From the NCBI RefSeq assembly GCF_004152935.1, contig NZ_SETE01000002.1:1-64000 (forward strand): a stretch of 64,000 nt of DNA, given 5' to 3'. Source of the DNA: Brumimicrobium glaciale. Lineage in GTDB: Bacteria; Bacteroidota; Bacteroidia; Flavobacteriales_D; Crocinitomicaceae. The notes under the pieces are model-generated. The model searched no databases. It had not been told where the DNA came from and was given only the letters and a program-made list of their open reading frames with translations. A program made the position numbers and the translations under genes. Below are positions 23,640 through 32,253 of the stretch, one piece after another (position 1 is the stretch's first letter; each line of letters opens with the position of its first letter).

Positions 23640-23647
23640 CAAATATA
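23640..23647 (-). promoter_or_regulatory. candidate nrdBA promoter, -7 element
   Basis: On the minus strand TATATTTG matches the Bacteroidota TAnnTTTG -7 element, about 55 bp upstream of the riboswitch core. A clear -33 TTTG is not visible, so this is tentative. Confidence 0.35.
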
Positions 23648-23836
23648 GAGAAGAATGTGAGGTGAGGAGATTAAACTTTTCCGTAGTTATTAACAAAGGG
23701 TATTTGTGAATAGGGTAAGTAATTGTTAAACAGGATATTGTTGGGTTGTAATTTACGAATTCAATAATTACTATTGGTGGGATGCTTATCAGTTGCAAAA
23801 GTGAATTTAGTTATTTCTATTATAAAATAAGAAATT
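23648..23836. other. AT-rich gap between the nrd promoter and the ATPase element
   Basis: I see no gene or strong structure here. A 67-codon frame on the minus strand lacks coding character. Confidence 0.5.
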
Positions 23837-23853
23837 TGCACTGTTATAGTGCA
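23837..23853. repeat. 17-bp palindrome, copy A (downstream of the AAA ATPase)
   Basis: TGCACT and AGTGCA flank GTTAT. Same palindrome as at 25137 and 25169. This copy lies 84 bp past the ATPase stop and begins a 90-bp segment that resembles 25169-25258. Confidence 0.8.
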
Positions 23854-23893
23854 AAATGTAGAAGAAAAGAAAGAAGTGATGTTTTAAATCAAA

Positions 23894-23926
23894 AAAGATC
23901 CTTTGAAATTATGCCAAAGGATCTTT
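23894..23926 (-). terminator. terminator after the AAA ATPase gene
   Basis: AAAGATCCTTTG (23894-23905) and CAAAGGATCTTT (23915-23926) form a perfect 12-bp stem. On the minus strand it is followed by a T-rich run, 11 bp after the stop. A related hairpin lies at 25227-25256. Confidence 0.8.
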
Positions 23927-23936
23927 ATCTATTTTA

Positions 23937-25106
23937 TTAATACATCAAGCCAAAATGCCATAAGGGGATTGTATTTAAATACCCTTTTTCAATATTGTCT
24001 TTCACGATAAAGCCTTTTTCTGCATTATCTAATTGTTTTTGCCCTTTATTTTTTCCACCTATTTCAAATTCTATTTCATCAATTTTGAAGTCGGCAATTT
24101 TTGATGATGTGATTTCATGATTTACTTTCAACTGATTTATGAAAAAAGTTTCTCTGCGATTCCCTACATTCTGATTTTCTTTGGCAAGAGAATAGGCTAA
24201 ATTGGTGTTGTCCAGGTATATTTTATCTATTTTCCCTAATGCTCTAATTCCCTCTGTATTATTTCTTAATTGCGCTACCATTCCTGCTTCTTCCATATAT
24301 AAGAAGTAATCGGCAATATTGTTTCTGCTAATATTTAGCCTCTCAGCAATTTTACTCATGTTTGGTTTAAATGGAACGCTCTCTGCTACAACCGCCAATA
24401 ATTGTTTCAATTTTCTACCTGTTGCCACGTTCATATCGGCATAGGTTGGAATATCAATTTCGAGTGTTTGGTTAACCACTTGTTGCAATTTCAAATTAAA
24501 ATCTTCTTCTATAGCAAAAGGATAATATCCATTTTTAAGATAATCATCAAATAGAGACAATGGATTTAGAATATCTTGATTTTCAACTTCATGATTTAGA
24601 ATTTGCTTTAAGGTGAATTCAGGAACATGTATACTATGAAATAACATTAAATATTCTCTGAAAGATAAACCTTGCATCGAATAAATTACTGCTCGTCGAC
24701 TTAAATCTGCGTTCCCTTTTTTAATATCTAGCACTGAGGAGCCCGTAAATACTACGTTTAAATCCTTGTGATAGTCATAAATTAATTTCAATTCTCTAGA
24801 CCAATCTGAGTATTTATGAATTTCATCAATAAATAAATACTTACCACCTTTCTTTGCAAAAGAATCAGCCAAATCCAATAATCGATTTTTCGCAAAATAG
24901 AAATCCTCCATGGTTACATATAATGTTTGACTTTGTGGAAGATTTTTTTTGATGTATTGAAGAATCATTGTTGTTTTTCCAACACCTCTTGGACCAATTA
25001 ATCCTAAGAATCTATTTTTCCAATTTATTCTATGAAACATATAGCGAGTAAAGTCTGTTTGTGTCTCAGAAATAAGTTTATTCGAATATTTGAATAATGA
25101 CTCCAT
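23937..25106 (-). CDS. AAA family ATPase (DUF4143-like) of a solitary palindrome-flanked gene
   Basis: From the ATG at 25106 the protein has 389 residues (MESLFKYSNKL). An upstream ATG would add 29 residues lying over the regulatory palindromes, so it is not preferred. Walker A GPRGVGKT is at 38-45 and Walker B KYLFIDEIH at about 89-97, followed by a sensor-like FTGSS. A winged-helix region (SKIAERLNISRNNIADY, about 255-275) and a nuclease-fold-like C-terminus (FEIGGKNKGQKQLDNAEKG) complete it. It belongs to the COG1373-type predicted ATPases, abundant and often multi-copy in Bacteroidota and archaea, with no settled function. The gene is bracketed by three 17-bp palindromes and related hairpins. 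Confidence 0.82.
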   Translation of the reverse strand: MESLFKYSNKLISETQTDFTRYMFHRINWKNRFLGLIGPRGVGKTTMILQYIKKNLPQSQTLYVTMEDFYFAKNRLLDLADSFAKKGGKYLFIDEIHKYSDWSRELKLIYDYHKDLNVVFTGSSVLDIKKGNADLSRRAVIYSMQGLSFREYLMLFHSIHVPEFTLKQILNHEVENQDILNPLSLFDDYLKNGYYPFAIEEDFNLKLQQVVNQTLEIDIPTYADMNVATGRKLKQLLAVVAESVPFKPNMSKIAERLNISRNNIADYFLYMEEAGMVAQLRNNTEGIRALGKIDKIYLDNTNLAYSLAKENQNVGNRRETFFINQLKVNHEITSSKIADFKIDEIEFEIGGKNKGQKQLDNAEKGFIVKDNIEKGYLNTIPLWHFGLMY

Positions 25107-25136
25107 AATATACTTTTTACGTAAAATTAATAAAAT

Positions 25137-25153
25137 TGCACTGTCATAGTGCA
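25137..25153. repeat. 17-bp palindrome, copy B (upstream of the AAA ATPase)
   Basis: TGCACT and AGTGCA flank GTCAT, about 31 bp upstream of the ATPase start. Together with copy C, 15 bp further on, it forms a double site well placed to act as an operator. Confidence 0.8.
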
Positions 25154-25168
25154 TTTTTTGAAAATATT

Positions 25169-25185
25169 TGCACTCACATAGTGCA
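25169..25185. repeat. 17-bp palindrome, copy C
   Basis: TGCACT and AGTGCA flank CACAT. It is followed by AAAATGCATAG and then the hairpin at 25227-25256, an order that repeats the downstream side of the ATPase gene. Confidence 0.8.
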
Positions 25186-25226
25186 AAATGCATAGAATAT
25201 TGAAAGAAGTAATGCTATAAAACACA

Positions 25227-25256
25227 AAATCCTTTGACAATAATGCCAAAGGATTT
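25227..25256 (-). terminator. hairpin after the membrane protein gene, related to 23894-23926
   Basis: AAATCCTTTG (25227-25236) and CAAAGGATTT (25247-25256) form a 10-bp stem with loop ACAATAATGC, close in sequence to the hairpin after the ATPase gene. It lies about 30 bp after the stop codon at 25287. The T-run is weak. Confidence 0.6.
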
Positions 25257-25286
25257 AAAAATCAATTATAATTAAGATGAGTTTTC

Positions 25287-25844
25287 CTACTTTATTTCAT
25301 AGAATTCTCTAAAAAACTTCAGTAGTACTTTTTTTAAGTCTTCACAATTAGATTCGTATTCACTCCCAGAGTCTAAAATCAACTGGTTATTGATGCGTAA
25401 CTGCATATTGAAGAATCGAGGAGAACCAGAACCAATTTGTTCGATATTGAATTTAATATCAGAATCTTGGTTAACTACTAATTCTTTTTCTTTATCAAAA
25501 AATCGACTTCTGTAAACGATTTTTTTATTCAAAAAATCAAATTGAGCGTAATTGTATTTTGAATTAAGATAATGAAAAACTGCACCAACACATAGAATTG
25601 TGGAAAGTATTCCTGTCAAAATGCTTATTATGAATTGATAATCAAAAAAAGTGAAATTGACAAATAGTCCTAAAATTAATGCTAAATACAAATAGGCTAA
25701 TTTTAATTTGTATTTTTCTCTAATTGTAAATTTATCTGTTACTATTAAATCTTCAAATGAATTTATACCATCAATTATCCTAGATAATAATGCTTCCCTT
25801 CTTAATACATAGTTTGTTTTGTCAACCGATTTATGCACCATCAT
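25287..25844 (-). CDS. unknown membrane protein with two transmembrane helices
   Basis: The 185-residue protein has a charged N-terminus (1-48), two adjacent membrane helices (about 50-68 and 73-92), and a C-terminal soluble domain with alternating strands (YNYAQFDFLNKKIVYRSRFF) ending in an amphipathic helix. It resembles small membrane-attached PH-like proteins, but I do not recognise the family. It follows the sugar transferase gene by 22 bp and may be the last gene of the polysaccharide cluster. A hairpin lies after it. The start could be either Met of MMVHK. Confidence 0.5.
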   Translation of the reverse strand: MMVHKSVDKTNYVLRREALLSRIIDGINSFEDLIVTDKFTIREKYKLKLAYLYLALILGLFVNFTFFDYQFIISILTGILSTILCVGAVFHYLNSKYNYAQFDFLNKKIVYRSRFFDKEKELVVNQDSDIKFNIEQIGSGSPRFFNMQLRINNQLILDSGSEYESNCEDLKKVLLKFFREFYEIK

Positions 25845-25866
25845 TTAATCCAAACAAAATTATCAA

Positions 25867-26460
25867 TTATCTCAGGATTACCTCTTTAAAAGTCCTAAAA
25901 ATCAACTTAATATCAAACATAAAAGATTGCTGATCAATGTATTCTAAATTGTATTTTAGTTTGTCAGGCATGATGGTTTCTATGTAAACTTTATCAGGAT
26001 CTTCTGCTTTTTCTAGTAGCTCGTTTTCGTTTCTATATTTTATTGATGCAATGTCAGTTATTCCTGGTTTTACTGTGAGAACCCTGAGTTGTTCTTTGGA
26101 ATATAAATCAACATATCTTCTCACTTCTGGTCTTGGTCCAACAATGCTCATGTCGCCTTTTAGAACGTTGATTAATTGCGGTAATTCGTCTAGTTTATAC
26201 TTTCTAATGTAATATCCAGACCTCGTTACTCTTGGATCTCTTCCACCAATTGTAATTAAACTTCCTTTATCGGCATCTTGGTGCATGGAGCGGAATTTTA
26301 GAATTTTAAAATCCTTTCCACCTTTTCCTACTCTGACTTGTTTGTAGAAAACAGGGCCTTTTGAATCAAGTTTTATCCATATAAATACGACCAAAAAAAC
26401 CGGACTTAAAAACAAAAGTCCAATTGCACTGCTCACAATATCGAAAAGTCTTTTCAGCAT
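25867..26460 (-). CDS. sugar transferase (polyprenyl-phosphate phosphoglycosyl transferase)
   Basis: The 197-residue protein is the small monotopic form of the bacterial sugar transferase family (PglC/WcaJ catalytic core). It has one re-entrant membrane helix (about 8-28), FYKQVRVGKGGK, FKILKFRSM, the catalytic KLDELPQLINVLKGDMS with its Asp-Glu pair, and SIVGPRPEV. It transfers a sugar-1-phosphate to undecaprenyl phosphate and so begins a surface glycan. It lies 1 bp after the aminotransferase gene, as in PglC/PglE-type pairs that use diamino sugars. Confidence 0.9.
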   Translation of the reverse strand: MLKRLFDIVSSAIGLLFLSPVFLVVFIWIKLDSKGPVFYKQVRVGKGGKDFKILKFRSMHQDADKGSLITIGGRDPRVTRSGYYIRKYKLDELPQLINVLKGDMSIVGPRPEVRRYVDLYSKEQLRVLTVKPGITDIASIKYRNENELLEKAEDPDKVYIETIMPDKLKYNLEYIDQQSFMFDIKLIFRTFKEVILR

Positions 26461-26461
26461 T

Positions 26462-27676
26462 TTATTTCATTACTGTATTGTAGGCATTTTTAACTGTTTC
26501 GATTACATATTCTACTTCTTCTTCAGTTAATTGAGGATAAATAGGCAATGAAATCTCACATTTATAATTCGCATAAGCTTGTGGGTAATCTTCAATTTTA
26601 AATCCTTGATTCTTGAAGAAAGTCAACATTGGCATTGGAATAAAGTGTACGTTGACTGCTACGTCTTTCTTAGCAATTTCATCAATGATTGCATCACGCT
26701 GATCTTCTGATACATCCTTGATTCTCAAAGCATAAATGTGATAAGAACTTTCTTTTCCATCATGAATCGCAGGAGGAACAATTGACCATTTTTCTTGACT
26801 AAATGAATCATTATAGCTGTTAAAAATTCTTTTTCGATCATTGATTAAATCAGGATAAACGCGCATTTGAGCTAATCCAATCGCAGCGTTAACATCCGCC
26901 ATGTTGATTTTCATTCCTAAATCTGTAATGTCATATCTCCAACCACCGGCTTTACTTTTTGAGAAAGCATCTTTGGTTTGACAATTCAATGTCATTTGTC
27001 TCAACTCCTTATATAATTCTGCATTGTCGAAAGGAGCATGGAAGTTCATACAAATTGCACCACCTTCAGCTGTTGTAACGTTTTTTACAGCGTGTAAAGA
27101 GAAAACAGCAACATCTGTTTCGCTTCCAGTTTTGACACCGTTAGCATAAGAGGCACCTAAAGAATGTGCAGCATCATTCAATACTAAAATTCTACCTAGT
27201 TTTTCTTGAATAGGAGATTCAGCAGTAAACATTTCTTTAATTTCTGAAGCATTAACCAGTTTCATTATTTCGTCGTAATCACAAGGAAAACCAGCGATGT
27301 CGACAGGAATAATGGCTTTTGTTTTTGGTGAAATTGCTTTGCGAATGGCTTCAACTGAAATATTAAAATCTTCATTTGAATCTACCATAACTGGAGTTCC
27401 ACCGGCATGATAAACCGCAAGTGCTGTTGCACTATACGTATAGGCTGGAACGATTACTTCGTCGCCTTCTTTGATTCCTAACCAGCGCAACATCATAATT
27501 GCTCCAGAAGTCCAAGAATTCACACAAAGTACTTCTTGCGCACCAGAGAATTTTTTGATTTCCTCTTCTAAGGCTTTCACCTTTGGTCCAGTCGTAATCC
27601 AACCAGATCTTAGTGAATCAGTCACTTCATTGATAACATCTTCATTGATGTAAGGCGGTGCAAACGAAATTTTCAT
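26462..27676 (-). CDS. DegT/DnrJ/EryC1-type sugar aminotransferase
   Basis: The 404-residue PLP enzyme has SWTSGAIMMLRWLGIKEGDE, VPAYTYSATALAVYHAGGTP, NDAAHSLGA and the PLP-lysine motif HAVKNVTTAEGGA (about 192-204). It converts a 4-keto (or 3-keto) nucleotide sugar into an amino sugar. A short insert (FTAESPIQEKLGR, about 150) is larger than in minimal members. The direct link to the phosphoglycosyl transferase suggests that its amino sugar is the first sugar of the glycan, as in PglE, but no dehydratase or acetyltransferase is adjacent. Confidence 0.88.
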   Translation of the reverse strand: MKISFAPPYINEDVINEVTDSLRSGWITTGPKVKALEEEIKKFSGAQEVLCVNSWTSGAIMMLRWLGIKEGDEVIVPAYTYSATALAVYHAGGTPVMVDSNEDFNISVEAIRKAISPKTKAIIPVDIAGFPCDYDEIMKLVNASEIKEMFTAESPIQEKLGRILVLNDAAHSLGASYANGVKTGSETDVAVFSLHAVKNVTTAEGGAICMNFHAPFDNAELYKELRQMTLNCQTKDAFSKSKAGGWRYDITDLGMKINMADVNAAIGLAQMRVYPDLINDRKRIFNSYNDSFSQEKWSIVPPAIHDGKESSYHIYALRIKDVSEDQRDAIIDEIAKKDVAVNVHFIPMPMLTFFKNQGFKIEDYPQAYANYKCEISLPIYPQLTEEEVEYVIETVKNAYNTVMK

Positions 27677-27679
27677 TTT

Positions 27680-28687
27680 TTATCGATTAATTTGTGCGTT
27701 AAAATTTTTACCGGTAACTATTTTTGATATTCCAACCAAATATCCCCAGCCATAAGCCAAGTGAATAGTCAAAAATATATAAGGTAAATAAATTATTTCT
27801 TTTTTCTCTTTGGCGTCTTTAAAGCTGAAAACTAAAGCAGCAGTAATGTAAAAACTAATTACGCTAATGTATGAATATAGAAAAAAGGGATGAACAAAAC
27901 TCAAAGCTAATCCGAAAATAAGTCCCAAAACGAATAGCATTGGGAAAAACTGCCTGGTTGTAGCTGGACTTCCAATTTTTTCGTTCACCAAAGGTTTAAA
28001 TAAACCATATTGGTAATACATTTTCCGCGTTTTCTTAATTGTATCTCGAACATAATATTTAACGACTAGATCTGGAATTAAGAAAATCTTCCCTCCATTT
28101 TTGATGATTCGGGCGTTGAATTCATCATCTTGATTTCTTGTTAATTCGACATCGTATTTCCCGATTTTATCGAATGTCTCCCTTTTAAAACAACCAAATG
28201 GAACTGTATCAACCTCCATGATTTTATCGGCTCCAATTCTGAAATAAGCATTTCCGACTCCAAATGAACTACTCAAAGCAGTTGCAATTGCTTTGGCTTC
28301 TGTAGTTTGATTCGCTGGTAATGTTAAACAAACTGGTCCAACATTATCTGCATTGAGTTTATATAACTGTTCTTTTAGAACGCTAATATAATTAGGAGGA
28401 AACTCTGAATGTGCATCAATTCGAACGATAATTTCTCCTTGAGAAGCATCAATTCCATAATTCATTGCAAAAGGAACCGTTCTTTCAGGATTGTCAATAA
28501 TCTGAATAAAAGGATGAGTTTTCTGAAAGCCCAAGATAATTTCACGGGTTTTATCCGTACTTCTTCCATCCACAAAAAGCAATTCAATATCCGCCTTATC
28601 AACATCTTGTGAAAGCATAGATTCGATACATTTTTCAATGTACTTTTCTTCGTTATACGTTGGACAAATTATTGAAATCTTAGGCAT
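27680..28687 (-). CDS. family 2 glycosyltransferase with C-terminal membrane helices
   Basis: The 335-residue protein starts with the GT-A fold (ISIICPTYNEEKYIEKCIES), the nucleotide-binding FVDGRSTDKT and a DxD-like RIDAHSEFPP (about 92). A loop FGCFKRETFDKIGKYD and the general-base region RNQDDEFNARI follow. The C-terminus carries three to four hydrophobic segments (about 245-320), which is typical of membrane-attached glycan-chain transferases. It adds a sugar to a lipid-linked precursor on the inner face of the membrane. Donor and acceptor are unknown. Confidence 0.85.
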   Translation of the reverse strand: MPKISIICPTYNEEKYIEKCIESMLSQDVDKADIELLFVDGRSTDKTREIILGFQKTHPFIQIIDNPERTVPFAMNYGIDASQGEIIVRIDAHSEFPPNYISVLKEQLYKLNADNVGPVCLTLPANQTTEAKAIATALSSSFGVGNAYFRIGADKIMEVDTVPFGCFKRETFDKIGKYDVELTRNQDDEFNARIIKNGGKIFLIPDLVVKYYVRDTIKKTRKMYYQYGLFKPLVNEKIGSPATTRQFFPMLFVLGLIFGLALSFVHPFFLYSYISVISFYITAALVFSFKDAKEKKEIIYLPYIFLTIHLAYGWGYLVGISKIVTGKNFNAQINR

Positions 28688-28778
28688 GAATAACGTGACT
28701 TTTTGTTTTATATAATATGTTTTGAATCAATAACAAATTTACTATTTCTTATTGGTTTGATAATGCTCTATTGTTAAA

Positions 28779-29942
28779 TTATGGAGTAGTTTCATTATTT
28801 AGAACTTCCTTATAAAGATTTGCATATTTAAGTGCAATTTTCTTCCAATCTAATTTTGCTACAATCTCTTTAGGCTCAAAATTAAATTGGCCATAATTAT
28901 CAATCATTTTTTTTATTCCGTCGGCGGTTGATTTTATTGATCGTGGATTCACAGCAACACCAATATTTTCGTCATAAACCCCGTCAATTCCTTCATTTTC
29001 TGAATAAAGTACGGGTACTCCTTGGGATAGCGCTTCAGCGTATACTAATCCAAACGTTTCTTTTACGGAAGTCATTGTGAAGATATCAGTTTCATTGAAA
29101 ATACTTTTTAACTCATTCTTGTCATATACGTTTCCAAGAAATTCAAAGTGTAGATTATTAGCGATCAGTTTAAAGATTTCTTTTTCCTGACTACCGCCAC
29201 CACCGACAAATGTTAATTTACAATCTATGCCTTGTTCAATTATGTTTTTAACTGATTTTACTAGTTTAATTACGTTTTTTGTTTCTGTAAAAACACCAAT
29301 ATAGAGCAGCATATAAGGAGAGCTCAATTTCGTTTTCCTGGCTTCGATATTTTTCAACCAGTAAGGATCTAAGCCATTTGGTATAACGACTGTTTTTTTA
29401 ACAATTTCATTTCCAAGCTTTTTTATCTTTTCTAATTCAAGAAAGCGCTCTTGATACCGAGGTGTTATGAAAATTATTTTTGTTGCGTGACTCAAAATCT
29501 CAATTCCTTGATTTTTTAAATGAGGTAACTTCCAAAATTGGTTTAAATCAGTTCCTCTGACTGCAATAATATATGGAATTCCGTATTTTTCATGTAATTT
29601 CAATGCAATCGCTCCATCGCTAAACCATGTATGTGCATGAATACAAGTGACCTTTTTAAAGTCAACTTTTGATTGAATATCCTTATAAATCTTATTTATT
29701 TTAACGTTAAACAAAACCCTATCGACATGCATATTCAGGATATTGCTATAGATAATCTTAGATTCTTTTTCCTTTAATTCAATTAAATTTCCGCCAATAC
29801 TTTTTTTGCTTTTAACAGGAGTATATATAATTTGCTCAATTCCGTTTTGATCTAAATTTGAAATCAAGTTCTTATAAACTGCAGAGTTTGCATAATCATT
29901 TGTAATATGAAGAATCATAATGGGATTATTTCTATTGTTCAA
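28779..29942 (-). CDS. family 4 glycosyltransferase
   Basis: The 387-residue protein is a GT-B enzyme with an N-terminal acceptor domain (HAHTWFSDGAIALKLHEKYG) and a C-terminal donor domain: MLLYIGVFTETKNV, LTFVGGGGSQEKE, and the E-x7-E type FGLVYAEALSQGVPVL. It retains anomeric configuration and transfers a sugar from a nucleotide donor to the growing glycan. The GTG/ATG choice is not an issue, as MNNRNNPIMILHITNDY fits, though MILHITNDY (eight residues later) is equally good. A 91-bp gap separates it from the next gene. Confidence 0.85.
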   Translation of the reverse strand: MNNRNNPIMILHITNDYANSAVYKNLISNLDQNGIEQIIYTPVKSKKSIGGNLIELKEKESKIIYSNILNMHVDRVLFNVKINKIYKDIQSKVDFKKVTCIHAHTWFSDGAIALKLHEKYGIPYIIAVRGTDLNQFWKLPHLKNQGIEILSHATKIIFITPRYQERFLELEKIKKLGNEIVKKTVVIPNGLDPYWLKNIEARKTKLSSPYMLLYIGVFTETKNVIKLVKSVKNIIEQGIDCKLTFVGGGGSQEKEIFKLIANNLHFEFLGNVYDKNELKSIFNETDIFTMTSVKETFGLVYAEALSQGVPVLYSENEGIDGVYDENIGVAVNPRSIKSTADGIKKMIDNYGQFNFEPKEIVAKLDWKKIALKYANLYKEVLNNETTP

Positions 29943-29948
29943 ATTAAA

Positions 29949-30890
29949 TTAGTCAACAACACCTGTAAAGATGCCTTTATTTACAGTTTTATAATAATGA
30001 GTTCTAACAGCATTTATTTGCACATCATTTTGATTGTCATCAACATTCTCAGCTGATAAAGAAATGTTGCTAGTTATCATAATTGGAATATTCACATTGT
30101 ATTTTGACTCAATTTTATAAATAGTTGTGCCTTGCAATTTACTCATTGCATTTAGCCAAACATCGTCTGCCAGTCTACATATATCCATAAAAACATTCTC
30201 ATTAGCAGCCTCTTTACCTAAAGAATGTGCAGGGAAAAAAGTTCCACCACCACTTGTGAAAAGGACATTTTTGGAAGTACTGGAACCTTTATATTCTTTA
30301 GTCCATTTATTGTAGCTATCTAGTTTTTCATTGTTCGATGTCATCATGTGAGCACGGTGACATAAGATAAATGAAGGATTCTTTTGATGTTCTATCATTA
30401 ACTCTTCAATGAGACTAGAAGGATAGAGAAAATCATCATCAACAGTAATGAAATGGCTATCAGGGAAATTTCTTAAGGTGTAAACGTATTTTTTATGTGA
30501 GCGTAAATCACCATCACAAAGTTCGATTTCTAGTCCACGCTCTCTTAATTTTAGTAACCTTTTAGGCAGAAGATTCAAATCTTTGAATTGCTCTTTTGAA
30601 AGCCAAAGGATAATTCTATCAGGTGTATGCGTTTGTCTTAACATGCATTCAATAACAATCCAAATCTTATTGATTCGAGCCGGAAATGTCGTCAAAGAAA
30701 CAATTAGATCTGACTTTTGATTATTCACCAATTTGTAAGATTTACTTTTAGAAGTCCTTAAATAAACCGGTACAAAAAAGTTAGCTAAAAGTTTAATAAT
30801 AGTTCTTTGTGCTCCATAGAATTTAATCTTGGAAAGAAATGGGTTTTTGTTTTCGATTGATGAATAGATTCTAGAGAAAAAATCAATCAT
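29949..30890 (-). CDS. GT-A type glycosyltransferase
   Basis: The 313-residue protein has SLTTFPARINKIWIVIECML, DRIILWLSKEQF, and a DxD-type ITVDDDFLYPSSLIEE (about 140), followed by TSGGGTFFPAHSLG and a late CRLADDVWLNAMSK that provides acidic residues. This matches a family of GT2-like capsule and LPS transferases in Bacteroidota. It overlaps the end of the upstream O-antigen polymerase/ligase gene by 8 bp, so translation is coupled. Donor and acceptor are unknown. Confidence 0.75.
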   Translation of the reverse strand: MIDFFSRIYSSIENKNPFLSKIKFYGAQRTIIKLLANFFVPVYLRTSKSKSYKLVNNQKSDLIVSLTTFPARINKIWIVIECMLRQTHTPDRIILWLSKEQFKDLNLLPKRLLKLRERGLEIELCDGDLRSHKKYVYTLRNFPDSHFITVDDDFLYPSSLIEELMIEHQKNPSFILCHRAHMMTSNNEKLDSYNKWTKEYKGSSTSKNVLFTSGGGTFFPAHSLGKEAANENVFMDICRLADDVWLNAMSKLQGTTIYKIESKYNVNIPIMITSNISLSAENVDDNQNDVQINAVRTHYYKTVNKGIFTGVVD

Positions 30891-32115
30891 AACTATAATT
30901 TTGTTTTTTGAAACAGCTTACACAGTATATACTAGCAAAGAAAACCCATAAAACAGGGTGAAGCAAGTAAATACTGTTTATAATAAATATGAATGGAGTA
31001 GAAAGCAAGAGGGATATTAATATGGCTTTCGGTAAAACTTCAATTTTCGGGATTTTAATAAACATTTTGAAAAATAAAAATGCTACAATTATACCTAATA
31101 CAGCGCCAAATTGAACTAAAAATTCAAGGACTAAATTGTGAGGAACAAAAATAGTTACATTTTTCATTTCTGTCTGAATACTTCCAATACCTGAACCAAA
31201 AAATGGCTTTTGCAAGAATGCATTTATTGCACTAGTAAAAAGTTCTATTCTTCCTTGATCTTCAACTACAGATACTCCAGCTGCAGAACGATTAGTAACT
31301 TGATCAAATAATGTATGAACATGATATTTAATTACAAAAATCGCAATAGGAATAAGTAAAATCAATTTATTTCGAATGTGATGAACTTTCTGTTTTTGAA
31401 CAAATAGGATCCAAATGAAGAGTATTATTCCACCAGCAATTAATCCACCTCTTGATGCATTAATCATCAGTACGAAATAAGAAAATGAGATGATTAAAAT
31501 CGCAACAAATTGAGTAATAAACTTTTTATGTAAATAAAGATAGGTAAACAAAAATGGAAGCGCCATTGTGATAACCATTACATAGGTATTGTAATTTCCA
31601 AAAGTAACGGAAGCATATCTTTTGAAAACGTTTAGATCGTAATAACGAATATGAAAATCATCAGGAATAAGATTTACACTCATGTGTAGACCATAAAATA
31701 TTTCAATAAAAGCGATGAAAGCCGTAAGTACAATCAGTATAAACCAACCTTTAGTTAATGATTTTAAAGGGTTTGTTGCTTTGGAGTATAGTGTTATAAT
31801 TAATAAGAAAATCGAAAAATGAGCAAAATAATATACCACTTCTTTGGTTGCTTCTTCTATGTTTGTTGACCAGAAATAACTAAGTGCAATCCATAAATAT
31901 AGAAAGACACAAGCTAAGTAAGCCCTAAATAATAAGGGATTTCTTTTAGATTTTATAAATTGAATAAACAAAAAAGGGAGGGAAGCCAGCGAAACCATTC
32001 TAATCGGTTGCATTGCTCCACCATACATTCCAAAAGCAACCAAGCATATTAAAATGACTAAAAAATGATCGTATTTATTGTTTTTTAATTCAGCTTCGGC
32101 GGATGATTGATTCAT
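30883..32115 (-). CDS. O-antigen ligase/polymerase family membrane protein
   Basis: The 410-residue protein has about ten hydrophobic helices and the large periplasmic loop of the Wzy_C/WaaL family. Features include the Arg in INASRGGLIAGGII, a second conserved stretch FLQKPFFGSGIGSIQTEMKN, and VPHNLVLEFLVQFGAVLG with the conserved His. It either polymerises repeat units (Wzy) or ligates glycan to lipid A core. Lying beside the flippase gene in this cluster, Wzy is the likelier role. A second member of the family is at 57861-59843. Confidence 0.82.
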   Translation of the reverse strand: MNQSSAEAELKNNKYDHFLVILICLVAFGMYGGAMQPIRMVSLASLPFLFIQFIKSKRNPLLFRAYLACVFLYLWIALSYFWSTNIEEATKEVVYYFAHFSIFLLIITLYSKATNPLKSLTKGWFILIVLTAFIAFIEIFYGLHMSVNLIPDDFHIRYYDLNVFKRYASVTFGNYNTYVMVITMALPFLFTYLYLHKKFITQFVAILIISFSYFVLMINASRGGLIAGGIILFIWILFVQKQKVHHIRNKLILLIPIAIFVIKYHVHTLFDQVTNRSAAGVSVVEDQGRIELFTSAINAFLQKPFFGSGIGSIQTEMKNVTIFVPHNLVLEFLVQFGAVLGIIVAFLFFKMFIKIPKIEVLPKAILISLLLSTPFIFIINSIYLLHPVLWVFFASIYCVSCFKKQNYSYD

Positions 32116-32253
32116 ATAGGTAAAGTAGTATTTTGTAAGATTAAATCTGATTTCGTAATAAAAACGATCAAAAGTAACAATAATTGAGTTTTTATTGGAG
32201 TCATCATTTTATTTAGAATGAATCAATTTAGTTAGATTTCTAAATGGTTCCTA

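Noticed and set aside
23595-23798. 67-codon minus-strand frame upstream of the nrd riboswitch
   Set aside because: Low-complexity residues, and it lies across the presumed nrd promoter.
23837-25185. palindromes as terminal inverted repeats of an insertion sequence
   Set aside because: Each is a self-contained palindrome, not one half of an end pair, and the enclosed protein is an ATPase without transposase features.
25107-25193. 29-residue N-terminal extension of the AAA ATPase
   Set aside because: It would be encoded over the two 17-bp palindromes and their spacer, and starts with residues unlike the family.
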